This document shows, in pieces, positions 11,822 to 22,761 of a stretch of DNA of 64,000 nt. Made by a program: the position numbers and the translations under genes. Numbering within the stretch: position 1 is the stretch's first letter; each line of letters opens with the position of its first letter. Under the pieces are notes generated by a model. It did no database searches. It saw only the letters and a list, made by a program, of their open reading frames with translations, and was not told where the DNA came from. The stretch spans positions 15,193,985 through 15,257,984 of the forward strand of contig CM026433.1 of assembly GCA_014871385.1 (NCBI GenBank), written 5' to 3'. The DNA comes from Ceratodon purpureus. Taxonomy: Eukaryota; Streptophyta; Bryopsida; Pseudoditrichales; Ditrichaceae.

Positions 11822-12766
11822 ACAGTCGGGTACAACATGCTTACGAATTTTCCTTTTGAGAGAGTTTTTCCAAAAAGTTTGAAAATTCATTGTGAACTCA
11901 AAAATGATCCGATTTGAAAACCGTAAAGTGTTTTGAAATCACATCAAAGTGTACTACAAGATTATGATAAAATAATTATTCCTTTTTGTAATATCATTCA
12001 ACATGTTACGATTACTGGATACACCATCTACCATTGACTACTCCTACCTTTTGCTTCAATTACAATGAACATTTCAATTGCAAATTTGAAATGAGCTACC
12101 AAAGTTGTTCTTGGGATACTTGAGCACATACTTGAATGATAAAAGAATTTCCCATGTTGAATTTCTTGGTTAAGAGTGGTCTTTTATGATTTTCTAATTA
12201 GAACTCAAGGTGGACAATAAATATTCTTTTAAACTTTGCAAGAATTATATAAGAATTTAAGCTAGGCATTGTAGTTATCACTCTAATAGCCTCCAACCAT
12301 CCTTTTAACCATCTTTTTAAGTCCTTGGATGACGAAATTAGTAGTGTCAAAGTCTTTCAAATGTTTAAGGAAACGTTTATTGTCATAAATTAATGACTTA
12401 TTAAGAAATCCCTCCAAGCTAAGAATCAAGCAAGACATATATCAATTATACTATAAATATGTGCTCAAGTATCCCAAGAACAACTTTGGTAGCTCATTTC
12501 AAATTTGCAATTGAAATGTTCATTGTAATTGAAGCAAAAGGTAGGAGTAGTCAATGGTAGATGGTGTATCCAGTAATCGTAACATGTTGAATGATATTAC
12601 AAAAAGGAATAATTATTTTATCATAATCTTGTAGTACACTTTGATGTGATTTCAAAACACTTTACGGTTTTCAAATCGGATCATTTTTGAGTTCACAATG
12701 AATTTTCAAACTTTTTGGAAAAACTCTCTCAAAAGGAAAATTCGTAAGCATGTTGTACCCGACTGT
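11822..12766. repeat. Perfect 309-bp inverted repeat with 327-bp spacer
   Basis: The left arm (11822-12130) and right arm (12458-12766) are exact reverse complements over 309 bp as far as I can align them by eye. Identity degrades immediately outside. The spacer (12131-12457) is AT-rich and has no gene. The repeat lies between the convergent kinase genes at 8.5-10.9 and 13.6-16.1 kb, where read-through from either gene would transcribe it into a long hairpin. It could be a recent foldback insertion or a source of double-stranded RNA. The arms do not resemble either kinase. No terminal repeats or target duplication were identified. Confidence 0.9.
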
Positions 12767-13553
12767 ACAATAGTCAAGTGGATAGTTATTATTCCATCTT
12801 ATACGAAGACTGTTTCTAGTTGACCTTTGAAGCTGGAATTGCAAAACACATGTACTGCGTTACAAGTTCCATGATTAAATTTACGAAAATGCCAGATGCA
12901 TACACAATTAATAATGAAATGCTCTCAACTAGCTGTGTTCAGTGCACACGCACACGATCAATACATGGCAATGATCTCTGCTATGTTTAAAACCTTGAAG
13001 TTATTCAGTTTGAGAAAGGGAACAGATTCCCTTGAAGTATGATAATGATCGTAATGGACTCATTGACGTCCTTCCAGCTCAGATACCCTTGCACATTGAT
13101 ACTGCACTCTACTTGTCACAGAATGTTTGGCTGCAGTACTAAACTTGGAAACACTATAACACAAATCCTGAGCCTGACGAAATTGATACGTCAATCCAAG
13201 TAAATATCAGACTCACGTAGCCCATTCCACTACTGCCCTCGGTGGCGAAGACAACCTTAAATTCTCGATGTGTAGAGAGTCCCAGGCACTTGCACTTAAA
13301 GAAATGAATCACAGCACAAGGAGATTGGAAGCAAATTAATACTTGGAGTTTCGGTTGAACGGGTCACTTCCGTTGAATCACGGCTTTTGCATTTAAACAA
13401 ATCTGTACAAAAGAATATTAAGCCTGTGGTGGAGTGTAAAATCTCGGCAACCAAGAAAATTGTATCTTAAGAACATGATGAATCCAAAGGAATGAATACT
13501 AGCCAGAAACAAAGATATTAAGCTCAGCACACAACACAGCTAGACACGCTGAA
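12767..13553. other. 3' flank of the tandem-kinase gene
   Basis: No coding sequence is supported. The part nearest 13,553 is probably the 3' untranslated region of the minus-strand gene. Confidence 0.4.
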
Positions 13554-16145
13554 CTATGAGGAGCTTTGTAGTCCTTGTTGAAGCTTCTGCAGTTTTTGGC
13601 AAATGCTGGAGAAGGTGAGCCTCTCCTCAGGCTTTCCGCTCCAACACTCCTCGATGAGCAGTTTCAGATCTGAATTTAGATCAAAGGGCAGCGTCGGTCG
13701 AAGCCCTTCAACCACTTTCACTCTCAATTCTGAGGGCTTTAACTCCTTGATTTCGTCTTCCAGCGGCACCCCTCCCGTCACAACCTCGTAGCATGTCATG
13801 GCAAAACTATAGACATCTGCTGCCTTCAGGTCGCAGCTCAGTGACTGATGATCTCCAACAGCGTCACTCCCGCCAGCTGATGGTCGAGGAAAGATTTCAG
13901 GTGCCCGCCAGAAGGTAGTGCCCACACCTAGCGAAGGTTTTTGACTCCCGGAAGAATCAATGAGCTGCGACACACCGAAGTCTGTAATCTTCACATCAAT
14001 ATTAGAGCCAGCTGAATGCTCAGGAACCAGGACATTGTCCGCCTTCAAGTCCCTGTGTATCACATCCCTGGAGTGCAGATATCTCATACCCAAAGCAATT
14101 TTGGTGATGATGAACACAGCTTCACGGAACTCGAAGGGCACCACATCGACTGGCTCTAACTGACCTGACTTCCTTTTTCGCTTCTGGGAGTCTATTAGGT
14201 TTCGCAAACTACAACCCATGAATTCCATCACAATCGAGCATTGACGATCTGAGTGAACTGCTAAGCCCATCAGTCGCACAATGGAAGGATGACGAAGCTC
14301 AACCAAGAACTTCACTTCTCTCTGTACTGCAATTGGTGAGACAGACATGAAAGTCTTCACCGCGTATTTGCAACCTAACCATGTTGCCTCGTAGACCTTC
14401 GCAAAGGCGCCCTCTCCAATGAGACGAACTTTTTTCAGGTTCGCGGGATCAATTCTTACAAACTCGGGTAACGTAACGGCATTGGCAGCCCCCGGATCGC
14501 TGTCCACTTCCATTCCATCTTCAACATCGATCGGCCCCCATGTGCTTGCAGGGGTAGCATTCTTTTCTTCTCTATCTGCAATCAGGCCCAAGATCTTCGG
14601 AATCCACCTTATAAGACGCTGAACATATTCTTTCCCAGAGGACTTGGTCGTAACGGCAAGCTGTGAAGATCTGGCATCGTTCAGCAAGTGGCAGATCGCC
14701 TCGAACGTTGGCCGTTTGTTTGGGTCACGCTCCCAACAAGACTCTATCAGTCCTCTCAATTTAGGATCCAACTCGCCAGGCAGTTCCTGCTTTAGATCCC
14801 CTTTCTCAATCCGACTCTTCAACTCATCGTCAAATATATCTTGGAAGGGTAGTTTTCCGGTCACGACCTCATAACAGACCATCCCAAAACCATAGACATC
14901 GGTCTTCTTCAACAACTCATGTGTAGGCTCAACCTCACCGTACTTCTGAACCTCAGGTGCAGTCCATCGCGGCCGCCTCCTCTTACTTCTTTCCCTGAAC
15001 AACACAGGATCCCAAATTCCAAGTTTCTGGGAGCTTCGGAGGTCAGAAATTTTGACATCAATATAGCCGCCAATCTGCTTGACGAGAATGTTGGAGCACT
15101 TGAGCTCTCCATGCACGTATTGTTGCTCATGCAAGTAATACATGCCTTTCGCTATTTGGGTTATGATATCCAGCTCTTGGACCCGTGTGAAGGGGCGTTT
15201 TCCTTGGGGTGAGCGCTGATTCATGAAGTGCCGCAGATCAGTATCCATCAGTTCCATCAGGATTATGCACTTCTCTTCATCTTGCGCAAACCCCATAAGC
15301 TGCACGACATGAGGGTGGTGCAGTTCCATGAGAGAGCAAACCTCTTTCAACAGCTCACTCTTGTTCCAAACCCTATCAACAGACTTGAAAATCTTGAGAG
15401 CACATTTGCAACCGAGCCAGCTGCCATAATGCACAAGGGCCCAACCGTAAGTATCAATATTTAACTCATGCCTGCTCTTCCTCTCCGGCTCCCGTACAGG
15501 GATGGAGATTTCTACAACGGCTGGATCAATGGTCAGATAGGATGGCAAATCCTCCCCGGTGCCCTGGCTCCTCTCAGAAACCACCGTCTTCACATTTTTG
15601 ACATTCTTCAACAACACAGCTGCTGCTTCTGCCGCTTGCCCTGACTCACTGTGTGCCAATTCGTCCAAACTATCAGACATCTCCTTCAGATCCTTATCAG
15701 CATCCTCAGTTAGTGTGACAATCTTCATGCTTTCTGAGACCTTGTGCTCGAAGTCCTCAAAGTGAAACAACGAGTTCATGATGTCCAGGTCCGCATGTAT
15801 CTCCTCGAATGCCTTTCGGTTCTCTGTCCGGGTTAGCACACTAGGGATGCTGGCTCCTGATTCTACATATTTCCACAGCAAAGCCTTCCCTTTCTTCAGA
15901 ACTGTGAGGAGGAGGTCAAAAGCAGGATATTCCACGGCGTGGTTGCCTGCATCTGCGGATGTGGTGTGGACAAATCCTTTTGCCAACTCTTTCAATTTCT
16001 CACCAATGGAACCAAAGCGAGATGCCAGACGCTCGCATTGATGCTTGTTAACCAAAAATTTACTGGAAACCTCGATAACATCCTCAATAACTGTTAGGGC
16101 TTCAGAAACTTGGGGAATAGGCTCTACCAAGTCCATCGACTCCAT
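13554..16145 (-). CDS. Tandem pseudokinase-kinase protein with HeLo/MLKL-like N-terminal domain
   Basis: A single uninterrupted exon encodes 863 residues. Residues 1-195 are helical and resemble the plant DUF1221/HeLo four-helix domain found before kinases (for example NKHQCERLASRF near 33-44 and LKKGKALLWKY near 83-93). Kinase-like domain 1 (about 227-490) has no glycine loop, HGELKCSN at 345-352 with glutamate for the catalytic aspartate, and DLR instead of DFG at 368-370; it keeps lysine 251 and APE. It should be a pseudokinase. Domain 2 (about 571-855) is intact: GEGAFAKV 577-584, lysine 597, HRDLKADN 697-704, DFG 722-724, APE 748-750. The order resembles JAK kinases, and tandem kinase proteins act as resistance proteins in cereals. 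The HeLo-type domain recalls MLKL membrane-damaging proteins. Function in immunity is inference. A splice acceptor just upstream of the ATG (about 16,165) suggests a leader intron. Confidence 0.88.
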   Translation of the reverse strand: MESMDLVEPIPQVSEALTVIEDVIEVSSKFLVNKHQCERLASRFGSIGEKLKELAKGFVHTTSADAGNHAVEYPAFDLLLTVLKKGKALLWKYVESGASIPSVLTRTENRKAFEEIHADLDIMNSLFHFEDFEHKVSESMKIVTLTEDADKDLKEMSDSLDELAHSESGQAAEAAAVLLKNVKNVKTVVSERSQGTGEDLPSYLTIDPAVVEISIPVREPERKSRHELNIDTYGWALVHYGSWLGCKCALKIFKSVDRVWNKSELLKEVCSLMELHHPHVVQLMGFAQDEEKCIILMELMDTDLRHFMNQRSPQGKRPFTRVQELDIITQIAKGMYYLHEQQYVHGELKCSNILVKQIGGYIDVKISDLRSSQKLGIWDPVLFRERSKRRRPRWTAPEVQKYGEVEPTHELLKKTDVYGFGMVCYEVVTGKLPFQDIFDDELKSRIEKGDLKQELPGELDPKLRGLIESCWERDPNKRPTFEAICHLLNDARSSQLAVTTKSSGKEYVQRLIRWIPKILGLIADREEKNATPASTWGPIDVEDGMEVDSDPGAANAVTLPEFVRIDPANLKKVRLIGEGAFAKVYEATWLGCKYAVKTFMSVSPIAVQREVKFLVELRHPSIVRLMGLAVHSDRQCSIVMEFMGCSLRNLIDSQKRKRKSGQLEPVDVVPFEFREAVFIITKIALGMRYLHSRDVIHRDLKADNVLVPEHSAGSNIDVKITDFGVSQLIDSSGSQKPSLGVGTTFWRAPEIFPRPSAGGSDAVGDHQSLSCDLKAADVYSFAMTCYEVVTGGVPLEDEIKELKPSELRVKVVEGLRPTLPFDLNSDLKLLIEECWSGKPEERLTFSSICQKLQKLQQGLQSSS

Positions 16146-17500
16146 CGGTTTCAGTGGACGACAACTGCATGGAAAAAAAAAATTGCTTTAAAATATTTCA
16201 AGAAATGCAAGCTGCTATCACACAGTGATTGAGAGAGCAAAACCGAATAGAAAATAAATTTAAAATAAATTTAAAATAAATTAAAAATAAATAAATAGCT
16301 GGTGTACGCAACCCACGTAACAAATACCAGCTGCGTCTAACGAAATCGAAATGCTGAGACAAGAGACTTACGGATTTGTAATGTCAGCGACGTGAATCTC
16401 AAGCTGCGGTCCACGCGTCGACGACTTCTACCTTGCAGATACAGAGTGATGTTGCGTGAAACATAGAGCAAGCTGCATGCCGATTATGATAGAGGTGAGT
16501 AACAAATCAGAAATTTAGTAATATGTAAAACTGTGAAACTTGAAGCCCCTAAGGATATCCAGTCTAAGTTTTATAAGAGCAAACTGGTAATCCTTAGACC
16601 ACCAATGAAACAGACAATATCTAAAGGTTGGTAACTTCAAAGCTCTGTTTAATGAGACAATAAAGATACTTGACATTGTCTGCACTGCATCAATCTGGAG
16701 TGGGTAGTTTCAGAGAACGAAATCTTGACACCGGAGTTTCAGACAATCATCCCGGTAAGCAAAGAGTCCATCTAAAACTTCAAAATGCTCAGTAAAGAAG
16801 GATCGTCAGTTTGCACGCTAAAGCTGAATTATCCTTTCGGTTCATCCGGCCAACACAGGGAAAATTAAGCCACCATCAAATTCGTTGAGCACTGACCCTC
16901 TGCTCAGAAGATTTTAGGTAAGCCCTTCAAAGATTAAGAATGATCTTGCATGTTTAACTATTCCATAGCTCCTCAGAAGAGTTTGTTAACCAAGTATACC
17001 TTTGGGAAATTCAGAATCATGTTTCTCACACGGAGAAAGAATGACAAGAAATTCGAAATCCCCGTCCTCAGTTCTAGGTATGAAGGAATACATCAATGGT
17101 CATAAAGAAACGGTCAGGGAATAAGTTCAGTACTCTTAAAAATTCTCTTAAAATTTCTCCAACGACGGATTGCGAAAGCGCTAAAATCAAAACAGGAAAT
17201 TGTTAAACTAACGCCACTACTGCTAACTACAACACCAACCAAGTCAAACACTTTCAGCAATGTACCCACAATTACTGCCAATATCCATTACCCTCAAAAC
17301 GTCATCTAGAAACAAACAGGCTTCTAAAGGCGTTGTCGGCTTCCGTACCTTGGGATGACGCCGGACAATGATGCGGTTCCTTGCGCAACGACGCGGAAGG
17401 GTTGAGGCGCCTGGTAGTACTGTCGCACTAAACCCTCTCTCCTTCATAATCTCCAGAACAACAACCAAATTGTGAAGTCCGAACACTCAGAATATATGCA
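16146..17500. other. 5' flank and leader of the tandem-kinase gene
   Basis: The minus strand carries a pyrimidine-rich acceptor ending ATGCAG about 20 nt before the ATG, consistent with an intron in the 5' leader. An imperfect tandem repeat of AAATAAATTTAA lies at about 16,253-16,298. An 80-codon minus-strand open frame at 17244-17486 has no recognisable family. Confidence 0.4.
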
Positions 17501-20500
17501 GCTGAAGCCCCACTCCTACAGATGAGAGCCGCTGACGAACAGCTTCATGTAGTCCCGAACCCCTCAAACAAACTAGAATCTCCACAAGCTCCGCTCTTTT
17601 TGCGAATCTAGTAGCAAGTACTCCAGCATTCTACTTGATGGTCTCCCGGTCAAGCTCAAGTAACGACACTAGTCATGATTTCACATGAAAGATGCAAATG
17701 TACATGGCACATGCTCTAAGTTACATCGATGATCTGACTAGATAGTGAACCACCCAAGTGTAGGTATCGATGCCATCACCGTCCAAAAAATGTAAAGAAG
17801 TAAGGTGTCTGTACATGTCCGATACAGACTCTAGTACTGTTTGGACAGATGGGACAATTGTCTGTACACCACAGCTGTAAGGCTCCTACCGACATGCGTT
17901 TGACCTATTCAACCAAGTCACTTGTAGCACCGATTCACCCAATGTTTCTAGTAACACTGAATTAGTTTAATATTATGTGTTGATAACTTAATACCATTCA
18001 TAATTAAGGTAGAGAGGGGTATTTTTGTGAGGAACCAATGTCCGTGCCATGTGATTACTCCAAAAAACAACATACCATCATCCAGATTCCATCATTAAGT
18101 TTTGGCTTTTTGGTTTTTTCCAAGAGAATCTTGCACACTTGTAATGTTTTCATTGGATTTCTACTAATGGCGGAATAAAAATACTCTACTCACTATTATA
18201 GTGGTCTTGAAGTTCTACTTTCAAAACTCCTATCAACAAAACTTCCACGTTCAAAACATCTTTAAAATACTAAGAAATGTGTGGACACAAGTAACGGGTT
18301 ATATTTGTAGATGATAAGTGATGATGGTAAAACCTACTTATAAAACCTCATGATTTTTCATTGCAACATTGTGAAAATTATTACAAGTTTGAGAACATGA
18401 GCAATTACATAAGAAATATTACAATCATCATACTATGAAATACTCAGCGAGACTATCATTCCATTTTAAATCGGAGGTCCGAACCTTATCCACACTCAAT
18501 GTCAAGGTTACCTTGAAATAACATTATTTGGAGGTCAAAAGAACTTAACTACTCTTGCGATTCAAAGGGAGTTCCGAGAGAGATGGAGAGCCCTTACAGG
18601 ATTAGAGTTACAAATGCTATGAAGTGTGTTTCCACTTTATATACATGTATCTCACTTTAATGTAGTCAATATTCAAAATACAAGCATTTTCTACTCCAGT
18701 AGTCCTATACTATCTATATACTTTTCAAAAAATAATCTAAAAAATCAAGCATCATGAAATTTGTCTTGTCTTTATCATCAAATTCTAACATTTCTCTAAA
18801 TTTTACAAATATGATATTTCAATCTCCATTTGCAAACAAAGATTATATAGGAGAATCATCAAAATGTCTTATTGTACTTGCCTTCATAGCTCAAAGCTAA
18901 GGTTGAGACACCCATAACCGACAAGTGACCAATAGCCGATATATTCTAATTCCTAGATTATGAAAGAACAGATGTACCTCATTTGTACATATCGGTTATT
19001 GGGTCGGAAGTACTTTTCACTTTGAAAAATTGTACAAATTTCAATATTGGGAGGTAATTCATGGAAAAATGCTCATTCTTCATGAACCTTATTTTCCTAC
19101 GAACGAAAATTATCTCCTTATCGATAAGCCAAGCTCTGATATGCTGAAATGCTTTAAGTTTTCGGTTATAGGTGTTTGTACCTTAGATCTTGAAGATCTT
19201 GAAATTATGTAACAAATCATTTAAATGATTTTCATAAAAAAATGAGATAAGTCTGTGACATATTGAAACGATGATGTAATTAAATATTAAAAACTACTAC
19301 AATAACTGATCCGTAAAGAATATTTAAATAATAATGATATAGTCAATAAAATAAAATAAAAATATTCATAAAATTGATGTTTATTGAAATTTTATATTCG
19401 AAAACATAAGGAATGATAATTAACTGTAGAATAAAACTAGATAAAGACTAAATATAAAAAGGTGGAATATCTAACTATTTGAAAACAAACATGATTCTAT
19501 TTAATATTTAAATAATCTTTTATATTGTAAGTATGAGACTATGGTTTAGTTTTTAGATAATTTATATCTAAAATAAAGCATAATGTTAACTTGACATTGT
19601 ATGATGAATTTTGCATTAGCCTTTTTAAACAAGTGTTTTCCCATCATCTAAATTATTAAATGAAACTAAAACACCATATCATTTAATTGATTTAAAGAAA
19701 ATAGTGTCAATTTTGTCTTTAATTAGATTCAAAATTTTACTATAAAAATCTAAACTTTATTTAAGACTCATCATGAGGTCTAGAATAAAAATGAATAAAA
19801 ATAAAGTATGAACTAGTGTATTGAAATATCATAATTAAAAAAAATTAAACTTATAAATACTTCAAATGAATTAGAAAATATAGAACTGATTTACAAAATG
19901 TTCCATCTTATACTTGGATATACAATTAAAATAGCCACATTTGTAGAAAAACTACCTCAACGTAAGATGAGCAAGAGAGAACAAACAATAATAGTTTTTC
20001 AAGGCAACGGACTATTATCCTACATTTCTTGAAATAATTAATTTTGAGAAACCAAATCATCCAAGACTTTTAAGTACCTGAAATATCATTTGGATTATAC
20101 CTTAATCCCTAAAAGGATATGCATACGGAGTGTGTTCAGTGGTTTAGACATGAATTTATGCATTGAAGACTGGAAAATGATGTGGTGATGTTGAATTTTT
20201 TTTGTGGAAGATAATGTCAATACTATAAATGATATATATTTTTTTTTAATTTTTTTGGAGCAATTTAAAGCAACTCTACCACCGCTTGTATATGCTGCAA
20301 ATACGTATAAATGGGCACAGATGACTCCATAGAACACACATAGTGATTTCAATTTTTTTTTTGAAAATTTCACAATTTTCCTCATCTTTCGGCCTTTCTT
20401 CTGTTTTTTGGTTGTTTAAAGTAATATGAACTGCAAGGTGCCTCAATTCATGTTACAATCCCAACCGGGGCCATATACGTCCTTAGGGCCCTTTAGGGAT

Positions 20501-21490
20501 TAAACTTGGAATACCACCCGGTAATTTGCTCATTCAATTTGGCTGAATCAATTACAGTATTTGTTGGATCTACCCAAGCGATCCTTTCTTTAAGCCATTG
20601 CGCTCACGGATCAGTGAAAATACCACTTGATACATATGACCATGCCTTAATAACTACGTAAGACCGTTTGATACCTCGATGCTCGTGTTCCCAAATGAAC
20701 AAGAGACTTCAATGTATATGGATGATATCTGCTCTGTAGATAAAGGATACCATCATGATAACCAAGTAATTTAGGAATTGCACAGCAACAAACAAAATCA
20801 TAATCAATTTTTAGGTTTTGCAGACGTTTTTGACACATTCGACTACAATCTCTGACACTCTTCATTTACTCAAAATTCAAATCCTAAGTCCGGCGCCCAT
20901 TGCAAAACTCTCACAATCTGCCTCGCTTCTCATCTTAATGATTCATAATGTTTATGAAATTTAATGTAAAAATCATATCCTACTAATGTTAAGATCATAT
21001 AAGTTTCATATCAAATATTTTACATCAATTCTGTATAATATCAACATCAAATATTTTATCACTATAAATTTAATATGATTTAAAATAAATAAATTCTATA
21101 TGCTAATTTTTAGTTTTAATTTTAACAGTATTTTACAAAGGTTATGAAACTGATATAAAATTTATGCAAGAAAGTTAATATAATTTTTATATCAAAAAAA
21201 TTGATGTAAATTTTCTGTAACACTAACCACCTAGGATCAATAAATTGATATTAAGTTTACATTGATTGTTGTTGAGTAAATTTGATAATAAATCTATACA
21301 AGATTTTTAGGCGGAGACTTTCCGGCCAACCTCCTTCATCCCTTCCTTCAAGGAGTCCCTCTCATGCAGTGGTGATACTGGCCTTTTAACCTGCCATAGT
21401 ACCCTTCGGGTGCGATAGTCTGCCAGAGTTGATATGTAGGATACATACGGGTGATACTACGGCGTTGCTGACTAGGTACATTAATGATAC
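17501..21490. other. AT-rich gene desert
   Basis: About 4 kb of very AT-rich sequence without a supported gene. Minus-strand frames near 20,500-20,870 look weakly protein-like but match no family I can name. I see no clear element boundaries. Confidence 0.4.
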
Positions 21491-22761
21491 CCGCCGGATA
21501 CCGTAGCGCTGATGGCGTGAGAGCACTGCGCTTTGCAATCCAGTGAGGGCTGTTTGCGTTCCTCCATTTGCTTCATCCGCCATCGCCATCGCCATCTCCA
21601 TCTCCTCCCCCCTATTCTGTGCCATCCCTTTCCTGTGCCGTCGCCTGCCAGCCTTTTGCCGCACTCCAACCTTCTCCTCCTCTTCCCGCTCCTTCTTCTT
21701 TTCGAATCATTTCCTCTCGACTTCTGTGGCACCTGCAATCCTCGTTCTCCCTTGCCTAGGGTTTCAGCTCATAAGCTTCGGTCTCGTCGCGCAATGCGGG
21801 ATTCGCTTCGTCGACATTGACGGAGAGGGCTTCTGTTGCAGGTAGAGCTTTGTTCCCCGCTCCTTATGCCTTCGGAATCGTCTCCTCTCGATGCCTGTGC
21901 CGCCTTCAGTGCTCCACTAGGGTTTCAGCTGGGAGGCTGTGAATGAATGTTCTGTCTTGTGAAGTGTGACCGGTAAGTGTTTCTGTAAGGAGCGGGGATT
22001 GTTTTCGAGTGGAGTGTTCAGGCGTTGTTGTTTCTCTTGAGTGTGAAGTCACGAGTGTTGAGGTCTCAGGACGCTGGAATGAGGCGGGCTGGAGTTTCGA
22101 GCTCGTGATGTGGTTGGACTAAGAGTTGAGAGGTTATGTTTGTGGACGGGAGTGCATTTTTTGCTTCGCAGCTGGGGGGAGTAGTGTGAGTGAATGGTTA
22201 CAGCGGTGGTAGTTTTGATGATTTCTGGGATTTTTTTGTGCAGGTGAGGAGGTTGTGAGGGCGGGAGGACCTGGTCGTTGATGGAATGGTTGTGAGGAGG
22301 TTGAGTGGTTGACGCGGAGGGAGTGGTGCTCGGGAAGAGCTTGCATTGGAGTCTGTGCGGGTTTTCGAATGGGACGGTTTGGTCGAGAATACAAGAGGCG
22401 TCTTGGGCGTATTTCCAGGCTCGGTAACGTCATTCTGTCAGCGTTTAGGGCGGTTCAGGGGTCCGTGTGAGGAAATGTGATAATGGAAGCGAGGAGCTGG
22501 AGAGTGGCGATGTTTTAGGTTTTTGGAGGATTTGTGGTTTTTGGTGTTTCCGTGGGCGGAAAGTTTGAATTTCTGAAGGGGCGAAGGGGGAAGGAGAGGA
22601 GGAAACGCTGGCGCGCGTAGGGGACACCTGATGGCGGATCCGCCCCACGCGCATTACAATTTTGCTGCAGTTCGTCAGGAGTTGAGAGAGCGGGGCAGGG
22701 GCATCGCGGGCTTGATCTCGAGCGGGGCTAGAGACAAGGGTGGGGGCGAAAGGGGGAAAGC
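21491..22761 (+). promoter_or_regulatory. GC-rich promoter and 5' leader of the first CCR4 gene
   Basis: Composition rises sharply and becomes rich in CT and CCATCG repeats. A leader intron is plausible, with donor GTAAGTG at about 21,974 and acceptor TTTTTTGTGCAG ending at 22,244. The last 140 bp before the ATG are nearly identical to the same region of the second CCR4 copy (47,234-47,390), including the block GGATCCGCCCCACGCG, which may mark a functional leader or a conversion tract. Confidence 0.45.

Noticed and set aside
20500-20870. Possible retrotransposon polyprotein remnant on the minus strand
   Set aside because: The translation is vaguely protein-like but contains none of the reverse transcriptase or integrase signatures I can name, and no long terminal repeats were found.
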